From positions 112,349-176,348 of the forward strand of contig NZ_JACHZE010000010.1 of NCBI RefSeq assembly GCF_014193285.1: DNA of 64,000 nt, given 5' to 3'. The position numbers and the translations under genes were made by a program. How positions within the stretch are numbered: the first letter of the stretch is position 1; every line of letters begins with the position of its first letter. The notes beneath the pieces were generated by a model that saw only the letters and a list, made by a program, of their open reading frames with translations, ran no database searches and had not been told where the DNA came from. Shown here one piece after another: positions 19,185-26,247 of the stretch. Origin of the DNA: Atlantibacter sp. RC6 (lineage in GTDB: Bacteria > Pseudomonadota > Gammaproteobacteria > Enterobacterales > Enterobacteriaceae).

Positions 19185-20828
19185 ATGTCCAGTAGCTTAA
19201 TTAACAGCGCAATGAGCGGCCTTTCCGCGGCTCAGGCGGCACTGAATACTGTCAGTAACAACATCAACAATTACAATGTTGCGGGCTATACCCGTCAGAC
19301 GACGGTGCTTTCTCAGGCCAACAGTACGCTGGGTGCCGGTGGATGGGTGGGCAATGGCGTTAATGTCACCGGTGTACACCGCGAATATGACGCGTTTATC
19401 TCCAATCAGTTACGCGCCGCGCAGAACCAGAGCAGCGGCCTGACGACCCGTTATGAGCAGATGTCAAAAATCGACAATATGCTCTCCAGCAGCACCAATA
19501 CCCTGTCGTCCACCATGCAGGATTTCTTTAAAACCATGCAGACGCTGGTGAGCAACGCAGAAGATCCGGCGTCACGCCAGGCGCTGCTGGGCAAGGCGGA
19601 AGGGCTGGTTAACCAGTTCCGCGTCACCGACCAGTATCTGCGCGATCAGAATAAAGAAGTGAATGGTTCGATTAGCACCAGCGTCAGCCAGATCAACACC
19701 TACGCGAAGCAGATCGCCAACCTGAACGACCAGATTTCGCGTTTGACCGGCGTGGGCGCCGGGGCCTCTCCGAATGATTTGCTCGATCAGCGCGACCAGT
19801 TGGTGAGCGAGCTGAACAAGATTGTCGGCGTGGAAGTGACTGTTCAGGACGGCGGCACCTACAACGTGACCGTGGGCAACGGCTATACCCTGGTTCAGGG
19901 CAGCACTGCGAACCAACTGGCGGCAGTGGCGTCAAGCGCCGATCCGTCGCGCACCACGGTAGCGTTTGTTGATAAAACCGCAGGCAACGTCGAGATACCG
20001 GAAAAACTGCTGACCAGCGGCTCTCTGGGCGGTCTGATGACGTTCCGCTCTCAGGATCTCGATCAGACGCGTAACTCCCTGAACCAGATGGCGCTGGCGT
20101 TTGCCGACGCGTTCAACACCCAGCATAAAGCGGGTGTGGATGCCAATAATGAGAGTGGCACCGATTTCTTTAGCTTCGGCAAACCAGAAGCGCTGAGCAA
20201 TGCCAAAAACAGCAAGCCGGGCGCGACCTTTGACGTGAGTTTTACCAATACCTCGCAAGTGCAGGCGTCGGATTATAAAGTGACCCGCGTCGGCGGCGAA
20301 TGGCAGGTGACGCGTTTGTCCGACAACGCCAACGTAAAACTGACCGATAATGGCGACTCCATTGAATTTGATGGCCTGAAAATCGACATCACCGGCACGG
20401 CGGCAAACAATGACTCGTTTATGGTGAAACCGGTCACCAACGCCATTATCAACATGGAAGTGAAGATCAAAGACGAGTCGCAGATCGCGATGGCGAGCGC
20501 CAAAGACAGCGGCGAGAGCGACAATACCAACGGTCAGAAACTGCTCGATCTGCAAAATAACAAAATGGTCGGCGGCAATAAAACCTTTAACGATGCCTAC
20601 GCCAGCCTGGTGAGTAATGTCGGCAACAGTACCAGTACGCTTAAAGTGACCAGCACTACGCAGAGCAACGTGGTGGTGCAGTTGACCAACCAGCAGCAGT
20701 CTATCTCCGGGGTCAACCTCGACGAAGAGTACGGCAATCTGCAACGTTTCCAGCAATATTACCTGGCGAATGCCCAGGTGCTTCAGACGGCATCCACGCT
20801 GTTTGATGCGCTGCTGTCCATCCGCTAA
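19185..20828 (+). CDS. flgK: hook-filament junction protein FlgK (HAP1)
   Basis: A 547-aa axial protein, first junction zone between hook and filament. The N-terminal signature L-N-T-V-S-N-N-I-N-N-Y-N-V-A-G-Y-T-R (about 20-37) and C-terminal V-N-L-D-E-E-Y-G-N-L-Q-R-F-Q-Q-Y-Y-L-A-N-A are both intact; the latter is the FlgN chaperone-binding end. The middle (residues ~300-440) is less conserved and surface-exposed. It is driven by a FliA promoter and cotranscribed with flgL, 15 bases on. Confidence 0.96.
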   Translation: MSSSLINSAMSGLSAAQAALNTVSNNINNYNVAGYTRQTTVLSQANSTLGAGGWVGNGVNVTGVHREYDAFISNQLRAAQNQSSGLTTRYEQMSKIDNMLSSSTNTLSSTMQDFFKTMQTLVSNAEDPASRQALLGKAEGLVNQFRVTDQYLRDQNKEVNGSISTSVSQINTYAKQIANLNDQISRLTGVGAGASPNDLLDQRDQLVSELNKIVGVEVTVQDGGTYNVTVGNGYTLVQGSTANQLAAVASSADPSRTTVAFVDKTAGNVEIPEKLLTSGSLGGLMTFRSQDLDQTRNSLNQMALAFADAFNTQHKAGVDANNESGTDFFSFGKPEALSNAKNSKPGATFDVSFTNTSQVQASDYKVTRVGGEWQVTRLSDNANVKLTDNGDSIEFDGLKIDITGTAANNDSFMVKPVTNAIINMEVKIKDESQIAMASAKDSGESDNTNGQKLLDLQNNKMVGGNKTFNDAYASLVSNVGNSTSTLKVTSTTQSNVVVQLTNQQQSISGVNLDEEYGNLQRFQQYYLANAQVLQTASTLFDALLSIR

Positions 20829-20843
20829 CGGGAGAATTGATCG

Positions 20844-21806
20844 ATGCGTATCAGTACTCAAATGATGTACCAGCAGAATATGCGTGGCATTACTAACGCG
20901 CAGACTGAATGGCTGGGGTATGGCGAGCAAATGTCCACCGGCAAACGGGTGAACAAAGCGTCGGACGATCCGATTGCCGCCGCCCAGGCGGTGGTGCTGT
21001 CGCAGGCGCAGGCTGAAAACAGCCAGTATACCCAGGCGCGTTCGTTCGCCACCCAGAAAGTCTCGCTGGAAACCAGCGTACTGAGCCAGGTGACGACGGC
21101 GATCCAGACTGCCCAGGAAAAAATCGTCCAGGCGGGCAACGGCACGCTGAGCGATGATGACCGCGCCTCGCTGGCAACTGATTTACAAGGTATCCGCGAC
21201 CAGCTACTGAACCTGGCAAACAGCACCGACGGCAATGGACGCTTTATTTTTGCCGGTTATAAAACCGATGCCGCGCCGTTTCAGGGAGAGGCGGGGAGTA
21301 TTGAATACAAGGGCGGCAGCGAGCAGATCACCCAGAAGGTGGATTCGGCGCGTACCATGGTGATTGGTCATACCGGCGATTCCGTGTTTATGAACGTCAC
21401 CAGCAATGCCGTACCGGAGCCGGAAGGCGGCACCCAGGAGAAGAGCCTGTTCAACATGCTCGACACCGCTATCGCGGCGCTGAAAACCCCGAAAGCGGGT
21501 GCCACGGAAGAAGAGCAGGCCGCTCTGGATGCCGCAGTGGATAAAACCAACCGCGGCCTGAAAAACTCGCTTAATAACGTGTTGACCGTGCAGGCCGAGC
21601 TGGGTACGCAACTGGCCGAGCTGGGCAGCCTGGATACCCTGGGCAGCGATCGCGCCCTGGGCCAAACGCAGCAGATGAGTAACCTGATTGATGCGGACTG
21701 GAACTCGGTGATTTCATCCTATGTGATGCAGCAAGCCGCGCTTCAGGCCTCGTATAAAACCTTCACCGATATGCAGGGCATGTCGCTGTTCCAGTTGAAC
21801 CGTTAA
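20844..21806 (+). CDS. flgL: hook-filament junction protein FlgL (HAP3)
   Basis: A 320-aa flagellin-like axial protein forming the second junction layer below the filament. Flagellin-type N-terminus: M-R-I-S-T-Q-M-M-Y-Q-Q-N, with G-K-R-V-N-K-A-S-D-D-P-I-A-A-A at about 33-47. Flagellin-type C-terminus: D-W-N-S-V-I-S-S-Y-V-M-Q-Q-A-A-L-Q-A-S-Y. Three residues longer than E. coli FlgL. It is last flagellar gene of the block, ending at a strong terminator. Confidence 0.96.
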   Translation: MRISTQMMYQQNMRGITNAQTEWLGYGEQMSTGKRVNKASDDPIAAAQAVVLSQAQAENSQYTQARSFATQKVSLETSVLSQVTTAIQTAQEKIVQAGNGTLSDDDRASLATDLQGIRDQLLNLANSTDGNGRFIFAGYKTDAAPFQGEAGSIEYKGGSEQITQKVDSARTMVIGHTGDSVFMNVTSNAVPEPEGGTQEKSLFNMLDTAIAALKTPKAGATEEEQAALDAAVDKTNRGLKNSLNNVLTVQAELGTQLAELGSLDTLGSDRALGQTQQMSNLIDADWNSVISSYVMQQAALQASYKTFTDMQGMSLFQLNR

Positions 21807-21848
21807 GGCGAAAGATTTGAGCATATTTTGAAACTGGATATGCTTTCT

Positions 21849-21882
21849 GCCCGCTTCCGCACCCCGGAGCGGGCTTTTTTTT
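21849..21882 (+). terminator. terminator of flgKL
   Basis: GCCCGCTTCCG pairs with CGGAGCGGGC (21849-21876), followed by a run of eight T. It separates the flagellar block from the leftward accessory pair. Confidence 0.9.
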
Positions 21883-21897
21883 ACCTCAAACGGGCTG

Positions 21898-22533
21898 CTA
21901 TTCCACCGTCCATGCTTCAGAGTATCGCCGGTCGGCAAACATCTCTTTCAGCCCTGCGGTTTGCTTCAGGCGCAACACCTCGTCCTGCTCCATCCCCAGC
22001 TCTTTGGCAATATGCTCATCGTCCCATCCATAGTGAGATAACTCCAGCACCAGCGCCGACATTGCGGGGATCTGATGCTTACCCCTGGCGCGGTTATGGC
22101 GCACGGTAGAGGCCATATTATCTTCGCGGCTGACCTGATCTGTTTGCAGCAGCACCACGGGAATATAACCACGCAGCCTGGCCGATAGCGTTTTATTTTT
22201 TACGCCCACCCGGAAACGGTGCGCGCCGTCCACCAGATTCAGTGTTTCGTCACTCGCGGGCGTTGCCACCACCGGTTGGGTATAGCCGTCCTGAATCAAC
22301 GAATGAACCAAAAGCTTGCGTTCAGCGGCCGCCATGACGTTCGGGTTATAGCTATTTTCTCTGAGCGCATCAGCTTTGATCCACAGTACACAATCCACCG
22401 GCTCCTGATGAAAAGGGCTCAGGCCATGCAATGCCTGCTTGATGGTATTTAATGCCTCAATGCGTTCGGCTTCGGGCTGGCTCTGTAGCCAGGCGGTAAG
22501 AGGAGATAACAGACCTGCCAGCCTCTCATTCAT
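21898..22533 (-). CDS. ParB/Srx-like nuclease-fold protein, YbdM/IbrB type
   Basis: A protein of about 211 aa related to E. coli YbdM and to IbrB, partner of IbrA in activating prophage eib genes in strain ECOR-9. A ParB/sulfiredoxin-like fold is suggested by N-P-N-V-M near residue 65, the turn V-D-G-A-H-R-F-R at 101-108, and R-H-N-R-A-R-G-K-H. A helix-turn-helix-like stretch follows (D-D-E-H-I-A-K-E-L-G-M-E-Q-D-E-V). The start used makes an ATGA overlap with the upstream gene; an ATG at 22545 is also possible. Tight coupling implies one functional unit. The molecular role is not established. Confidence 0.8.
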   Translation of the reverse strand: MNERLAGLLSPLTAWLQSQPEAERIEALNTIKQALHGLSPFHQEPVDCVLWIKADALRENSYNPNVMAAAERKLLVHSLIQDGYTQPVVATPASDETLNLVDGAHRFRVGVKNKTLSARLRGYIPVVLLQTDQVSREDNMASTVRHNRARGKHQIPAMSALVLELSHYGWDDEHIAKELGMEQDEVLRLKQTAGLKEMFADRRYSEAWTVE

Positions 22534-23774
22534 AGTACTTTCCATAATTTACGTTTCTCCTGAATACGCTTTTTCCAGCGTTCGTAATGATGAGTCCGGG
22601 TCGGGCTGAAAGAGAGCCCCCGGCACCAGTAATCGTTGCGTAAAATCGTCCGGCATATCCGTCGCCAGGAGGGGATATCACGACTGCCGGTGTCTTTATC
22701 CTGACAATCAGGAATGTCTTGCGGGTAATCGCGCTGACGATACCACTGGAGATAAATGGCGATCTTATTACGGTAATGTTCCGCTGTTGACGGCGGCAGG
22801 CTGTCGAGCAGAAACATCGCGTAAGCTTTCCAGGTCATGGCGTCGGGCTTAACCAGCACGCCCTGGCCATAAAATCCGTTGCGTTCGGCGCCATACAGCT
22901 CGCCAGTGTGGGCACCGCTGACCCGCTGGCATACCCGATCCCATATGTCCGGTTCAAGAACATGATACAGCCATAATCCCGCGCGCTGCTCGGGCCCGAA
23001 CGGTTCGCAAATCCGCATATAGCGCGGTTTTACGCCCGCCTGAAACATGAGCTGGTACAGCGGATTACACAGCGCATCGTGGTGGGCGAACCATGACCAA
23101 ATGTCCGCTGTTTTCCAGTCATACAGGGGAGCGACAGTACAGACACCGGACGTCATACTGACCGTGGTCCAGGGTTTTTCCGGGCTATAACGTGCTTTAC
23201 GGCGGTCGCAAATACTCTGAAAACGTAGCAGTGATTCATCGGCGCGCATGCCGGTAAGAACGGCGGTTGGGGTAATCGGGGCCTGCCGGGCCAGCCAGTC
23301 GTTAAATGCGGGAATGAAATCTTCAAACGTCATGCCCGGGGTATAAAACGCGAAGTATTGCGGATCGATGATGGCGTCTTGCGGCGGCTGACGCACCCAT
23401 TCAACGCCCGGTTGCCAGGCGGTCCATTCCGGCTGGCAGGCCGAGGTGCCGTTAACGGTGGTAATGGGTAGCGCCACCCAATAAAACGTGTCGATACAAT
23501 CGGCGTACAGGGATCGCATCGCCTCCACATGATTAATGGTGTGCCTGAACTGAACCTCCCAGTCAATAAACAGCACACTAAATGTTTTGCCGCGCTGGCG
23601 CGCTTCCTGCGCCGTTAAATGCAGTAATAAAGTAGAATCCTTGCCGCCGGAAAAAGAGACACAAATCCGGGAGAAAGTATCGAAAATCCAGGCTATTCGC
23701 TCAGCAGCCGCATCGGAAACGGTCATGTTGAGTGGGATTTTGCGCACCGGCGACTTCTGACTGACGTTGCTCAT
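22530..23774 (-). CDS. PAPS-reductase-like ATP pyrophosphatase, YbdN/IbrA type
   Basis: A 414-aa member of the adenine-nucleotide alpha-hydrolase family (PAPS reductase / DUF3440 type), close to E. coli YbdN and IbrA. The PP-loop V-S-F-S-G-G-K-D-S-T is at about residues 39-48. Further shared blocks are F-I-D-W-E-V-Q-F, G-M-R-A-D-E-S-L-L-R-F, Y-D-W-K-T-A-D-I-W-S-W-F and R-I-C-E-P-F-G-P-E-Q-R. Relatives activate a substrate with ATP and often transfer sulfur (DndC is one); the real substrate here is unknown. The ATG after AAGGGAATTTT was chosen over 23 unconserved upstream codons. Confidence 0.85.
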   Translation of the reverse strand: MSNVSQKSPVRKIPLNMTVSDAAAERIAWIFDTFSRICVSFSGGKDSTLLLHLTAQEARQRGKTFSVLFIDWEVQFRHTINHVEAMRSLYADCIDTFYWVALPITTVNGTSACQPEWTAWQPGVEWVRQPPQDAIIDPQYFAFYTPGMTFEDFIPAFNDWLARQAPITPTAVLTGMRADESLLRFQSICDRRKARYSPEKPWTTVSMTSGVCTVAPLYDWKTADIWSWFAHHDALCNPLYQLMFQAGVKPRYMRICEPFGPEQRAGLWLYHVLEPDIWDRVCQRVSGAHTGELYGAERNGFYGQGVLVKPDAMTWKAYAMFLLDSLPPSTAEHYRNKIAIYLQWYRQRDYPQDIPDCQDKDTGSRDIPSWRRICRTILRNDYWCRGLSFSPTRTHHYERWKKRIQEKRKLWKVL

Positions 23775-23878
23775 AAAATTCCCTTTTTTTAGCGCCAGGA
23801 CATTCGCCAGACGGTTACTGATGCTACCCGCTTGCGAAGCCATATGCGCATTCTCATATTAATTTTCAGTAGCTTAGT

Positions 23879-23891
23879 GGAAGTGACTTCC
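23879..23891. promoter_or_regulatory. palindrome upstream of the YbdN-like gene
   Basis: GGAAGT-G-ACTTCC, a perfect 6-base-arm palindrome 105 bases before the ATG. It lies in the 185-base gap between the YbdN-like gene and the downstream end of the MFS gene. It could be an operator; no known factor is assigned. Confidence 0.4.
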
Positions 23892-23959
23892 GGGCTAAAT
23901 ATAATCCCAAACGAATGCATACTCGCGGGTTTAGCCCCAGTTTTAGGATTTCACTAATA

Positions 23960-25165
23960 TCAGACAGGGTGACTCATGCGCTGCTGGCGACGCTCGGCCA
24001 TCCGCACCACCAGGCTGCCTGCGCTGGCGAGCACGGCAAGCATCACCACGCCCATCCAGCCATACTCTTCCCACATGGCGCTGCCGAGCACGGAACCTAA
24101 TGCCATGCCGATAAACACGCCGGTAAACAGCAGGGCGTTGAGGCGGCCTCGCGCCTGAGGGTCGAGCCGGTAGACCAGGGTCTGGTGCGCCACCAGCGAA
24201 GATTGCAGCCCAAGATCGAAACCAATGGCGCACAGCGCGATCAGCGTCAGTTGCCAGAAAGGCGACAGCAGGGGGAGCAAGAACATCAGCGCAAAGGAGA
24301 GCGTGGCAAGCGCGGCGGCATATTGGGTGACCCGGTTCGATCCTACTTTATCCGCCAGCGCTCCTGACAGCGGCGCCGCCAGCGCGCCTGCGGCTCCGGC
24401 GATGCCGAATGCGCCAGCCACGGCGCTACCCAGATGGAATTGCTGGCTTAACATCACAGCGAGCATGGACCAGAAGGCGCTAAAGCCGATCGAGAGCAGC
24501 CCCTGCGCCAGCGCGGCGCGGCGTAACGCAGGATGACGGATCCACAAACCAACCATGGATTTCATCAGCGACGGGTAACCCAGCTCCGCCTGGGCAGTAA
24601 AGCGCGGCAGCACGCGCCACAGGGCCAGGCCGATCAGGGCGATGCTGAATGCCGCCAGCTGATACATAACGCGCCAGCCAAAAGCTGCGCTCACCAGGCC
24701 GCTCACGGTGCGGGATAACAGGATCCCCAGCAGTAAGCCGGTCATCACCATGCCCACGGCTTTGCCCTGCTTACCCGAAACGGAAAGAATGGCGGCGGCC
24801 GGAACGATGTCCTGCGCCACGGTGGCGGCAGCGCCCAGCAGCAGGCTTAATGCCAGCAGGTTGTGTTCGCCGGTTGAAAAACTATACAGAACCAGCATCA
24901 GCGCCAGGGCGAATGCTTTTACCAGAATAATGATACGCCGGTCGAAACGGTCGCCGAGTGGCAGCAGGAACAGGATCCCCAGCGCATATCCGGCCTGGGT
25001 GAGCGTAGGGATTAACCCCATGCTGCCGATGCCGAGATGCAGATTATCGCCCATCAGGGGCAGTATCGGTTGCGCGTAATAGATCGATGCCACGCTGAAA
25101 CCCGCGGCGGCGGCAAGCACCAGCAAAGTACGCATCAGCGCCGAAGAGGAAAGGGAAGTGGTCAT
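23960..25165 (-). CDS. MFS transporter
   Basis: A 401-aa inner-membrane major facilitator, probably an efflux permease of the drug:H+ antiporter class; the substrate is unknown. About 12 hydrophobic helices are seen. The loop 2-3 signature is P-L-G-D-R-F-D-R-R and a second half begins after P-R-F-T-A-Q-A-E. The ATG giving M-T-T-S-L-S-S-S-A was chosen; the 102-codon upstream extension overlaps the divergent regulator and is not protein-like. It is divergent from a LysR regulator 115 bases away, which very likely controls it. There is no counterpart between flgL and rne in E. coli. Confidence 0.85.
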   Translation of the reverse strand: MTTSLSSSALMRTLLVLAAAAGFSVASIYYAQPILPLMGDNLHLGIGSMGLIPTLTQAGYALGILFLLPLGDRFDRRIIILVKAFALALMLVLYSFSTGEHNLLALSLLLGAAATVAQDIVPAAAILSVSGKQGKAVGMVMTGLLLGILLSRTVSGLVSAAFGWRVMYQLAAFSIALIGLALWRVLPRFTAQAELGYPSLMKSMVGLWIRHPALRRAALAQGLLSIGFSAFWSMLAVMLSQQFHLGSAVAGAFGIAGAAGALAAPLSGALADKVGSNRVTQYAAALATLSFALMFLLPLLSPFWQLTLIALCAIGFDLGLQSSLVAHQTLVYRLDPQARGRLNALLFTGVFIGMALGSVLGSAMWEEYGWMGVVMLAVLASAGSLVVRMAERRQQRMSHPV

Positions 25166-25250
25166 GGGTAAAGCCTCACATATCTGGAAGATGTCAGGAT
25201 TGTCGGCGACAGAGGGCTGGCGCGGTAGCGGGACAACTGATAAAACGGTT

Positions 25251-25265
25251 ATACACCAAACGTAT
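25251..25265. promoter_or_regulatory. LysR-type operator in the MFS/LysR gap
   Basis: ATAC-N7-GTAT is a perfect palindromic example of the LysR-type T-N11-A box. It lies 15 bases before the regulator ATG and 85 bases from the transporter start, well placed for autorepression and activation of the divergent gene. Confidence 0.65.
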
Positions 25266-25280
25266 GCCAGGAAAATTTTT

Positions 25281-26228
25281 ATGGCAAATGAACGTATAGA
25301 CAGAATTGAGTTGATGAACACCTTTATCCGCATCATTGAAAGCGGATCGCTGAGCGCGGCGGCGGTGCAGTTGAACACCACCCAGGCAACCGTCAGCCGA
25401 CGGCTTAAATCGCTGGAGGAGATGCTGGGCTGCAAGCTGCTGTTGCGTACCACCCACGCCATGAAGCTCACCGATGATGGGGAGCGCTGCTATCACCATG
25501 CCAAAACCGTGACGGGCCACTGGATGATGCTGGAGGACGATCTGCGCAATGCCGGGGATGAGCCGGTGGGCACCTTGCGGGTGCGGGCACCCCACGCGTT
25601 TGGGCAACAGCAACTGATTGCGCCGCTCACGCAGTTTCTGCGCCAATATCCGCGGATGAACGTAGAGTGGATGCTGAACGATAAAGCGCCGCTGTTTGTC
25701 ACCGAGAACATCGATTGCGCTATCCACCTCGGCGCGCAGCCCGACCCGTCTACCATTTCGGTGTTACTGGCGGAAGTGCCGCGTATCGTGGTTGCCGCGC
25801 CGGCGTTGCTGGCGGGGTATCCGCCGATTAACCAGCCGGAGGCACTGGCGGCGTTGCCCTGGGTCGCCTTAAACCTGTTCTATCAACAGGAAGTCACGCT
25901 GAGAGAAGTCGCAGGGGGCGAAACGCGATCGCTTGCCATTGCGCCGCGTCTGAGTACAGACAGCCTGTACGCGGTAAGAGAGACGGTGCTGGCAGGGTTA
26001 GGTGTGGGGATCGTCTCGGCGTGGATCGTGGCGCAGGATCTTGAGCAGGGCAAACTGGTGCATGTGCTTCCGCAGTGGCAGGCAGCGCCGCTGCCGGTGT
26101 GGCTGGCTTATCCCTACAGTCGCTACTATCCCGCGCGCTTGCGTAAATTCCTCGAGCTGATGCGGGAAATCTTGCCTGGGTTGATGGGAATGCAGCCGCC
26201 GGAGAGGCGAAAAAAAAGCCGGTCATAG
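25281..26228 (+). CDS. LysR family transcriptional regulator
   Basis: A 315-aa LysR-type regulator. The N-terminal winged helix-turn-helix is typical: F-I-R-I-I-E-S-G-S-L-S-A-A-A-V-Q-L-N-T-T-Q-A-T-V-S-R split over residues ~15-40, then L-E-E-M-L-G-C-K-L-L. The C-terminal effector domain resembles the DsdC/YhaJ-like 'HTH plus PBP2' form (V-R-A-P-H-A-F-G, T-E-N-I-D-C-A-I-H-L-G). ATG at 25281 follows CCAGGAAAATTTTT; 41 upstream codons are unlikely. It is divergent from the MFS gene. Its stop codon is inside the loop of the rne terminator. The inducer is not predictable. Confidence 0.88.
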   Translation: MANERIDRIELMNTFIRIIESGSLSAAAVQLNTTQATVSRRLKSLEEMLGCKLLLRTTHAMKLTDDGERCYHHAKTVTGHWMMLEDDLRNAGDEPVGTLRVRAPHAFGQQQLIAPLTQFLRQYPRMNVEWMLNDKAPLFVTENIDCAIHLGAQPDPSTISVLLAEVPRIVVAAPALLAGYPPINQPEALAALPWVALNLFYQQEVTLREVAGGETRSLAIAPRLSTDSLYAVRETVLAGLGVGIVSAWIVAQDLEQGKLVHVLPQWQAAPLPVWLAYPYSRYYPARLRKFLELMREILPGLMGMQPPERRKKSRS

Positions 26229-26238
26229 TGACCGGCTT
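26210..26238 (-). terminator. terminator of rne, overlapping the lysR 3' end
   Basis: Perfect 10-base arms AAGCCGGTCA/TGACCGGCTT (26216-26238) with loop TAG. On the minus strand it is followed by TTTTTTTC, a strong rho-independent terminator for rne. The loop is the lysR stop codon, so the last lysR codons are part of the stem. Confidence 0.88.
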
Positions 26239-26247
26239 ACGGGGAGA

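Noticed and set aside
19932..20930. 332-codon minus-strand open frame
   Set aside because: Antisense to flgK and the start of flgL, both certain genes.
21898..26228. Integrated prophage or integron
   Set aside because: No integrase, tRNA junction, att duplication or phage structural gene. Only four genes with ordinary regulatory signals.
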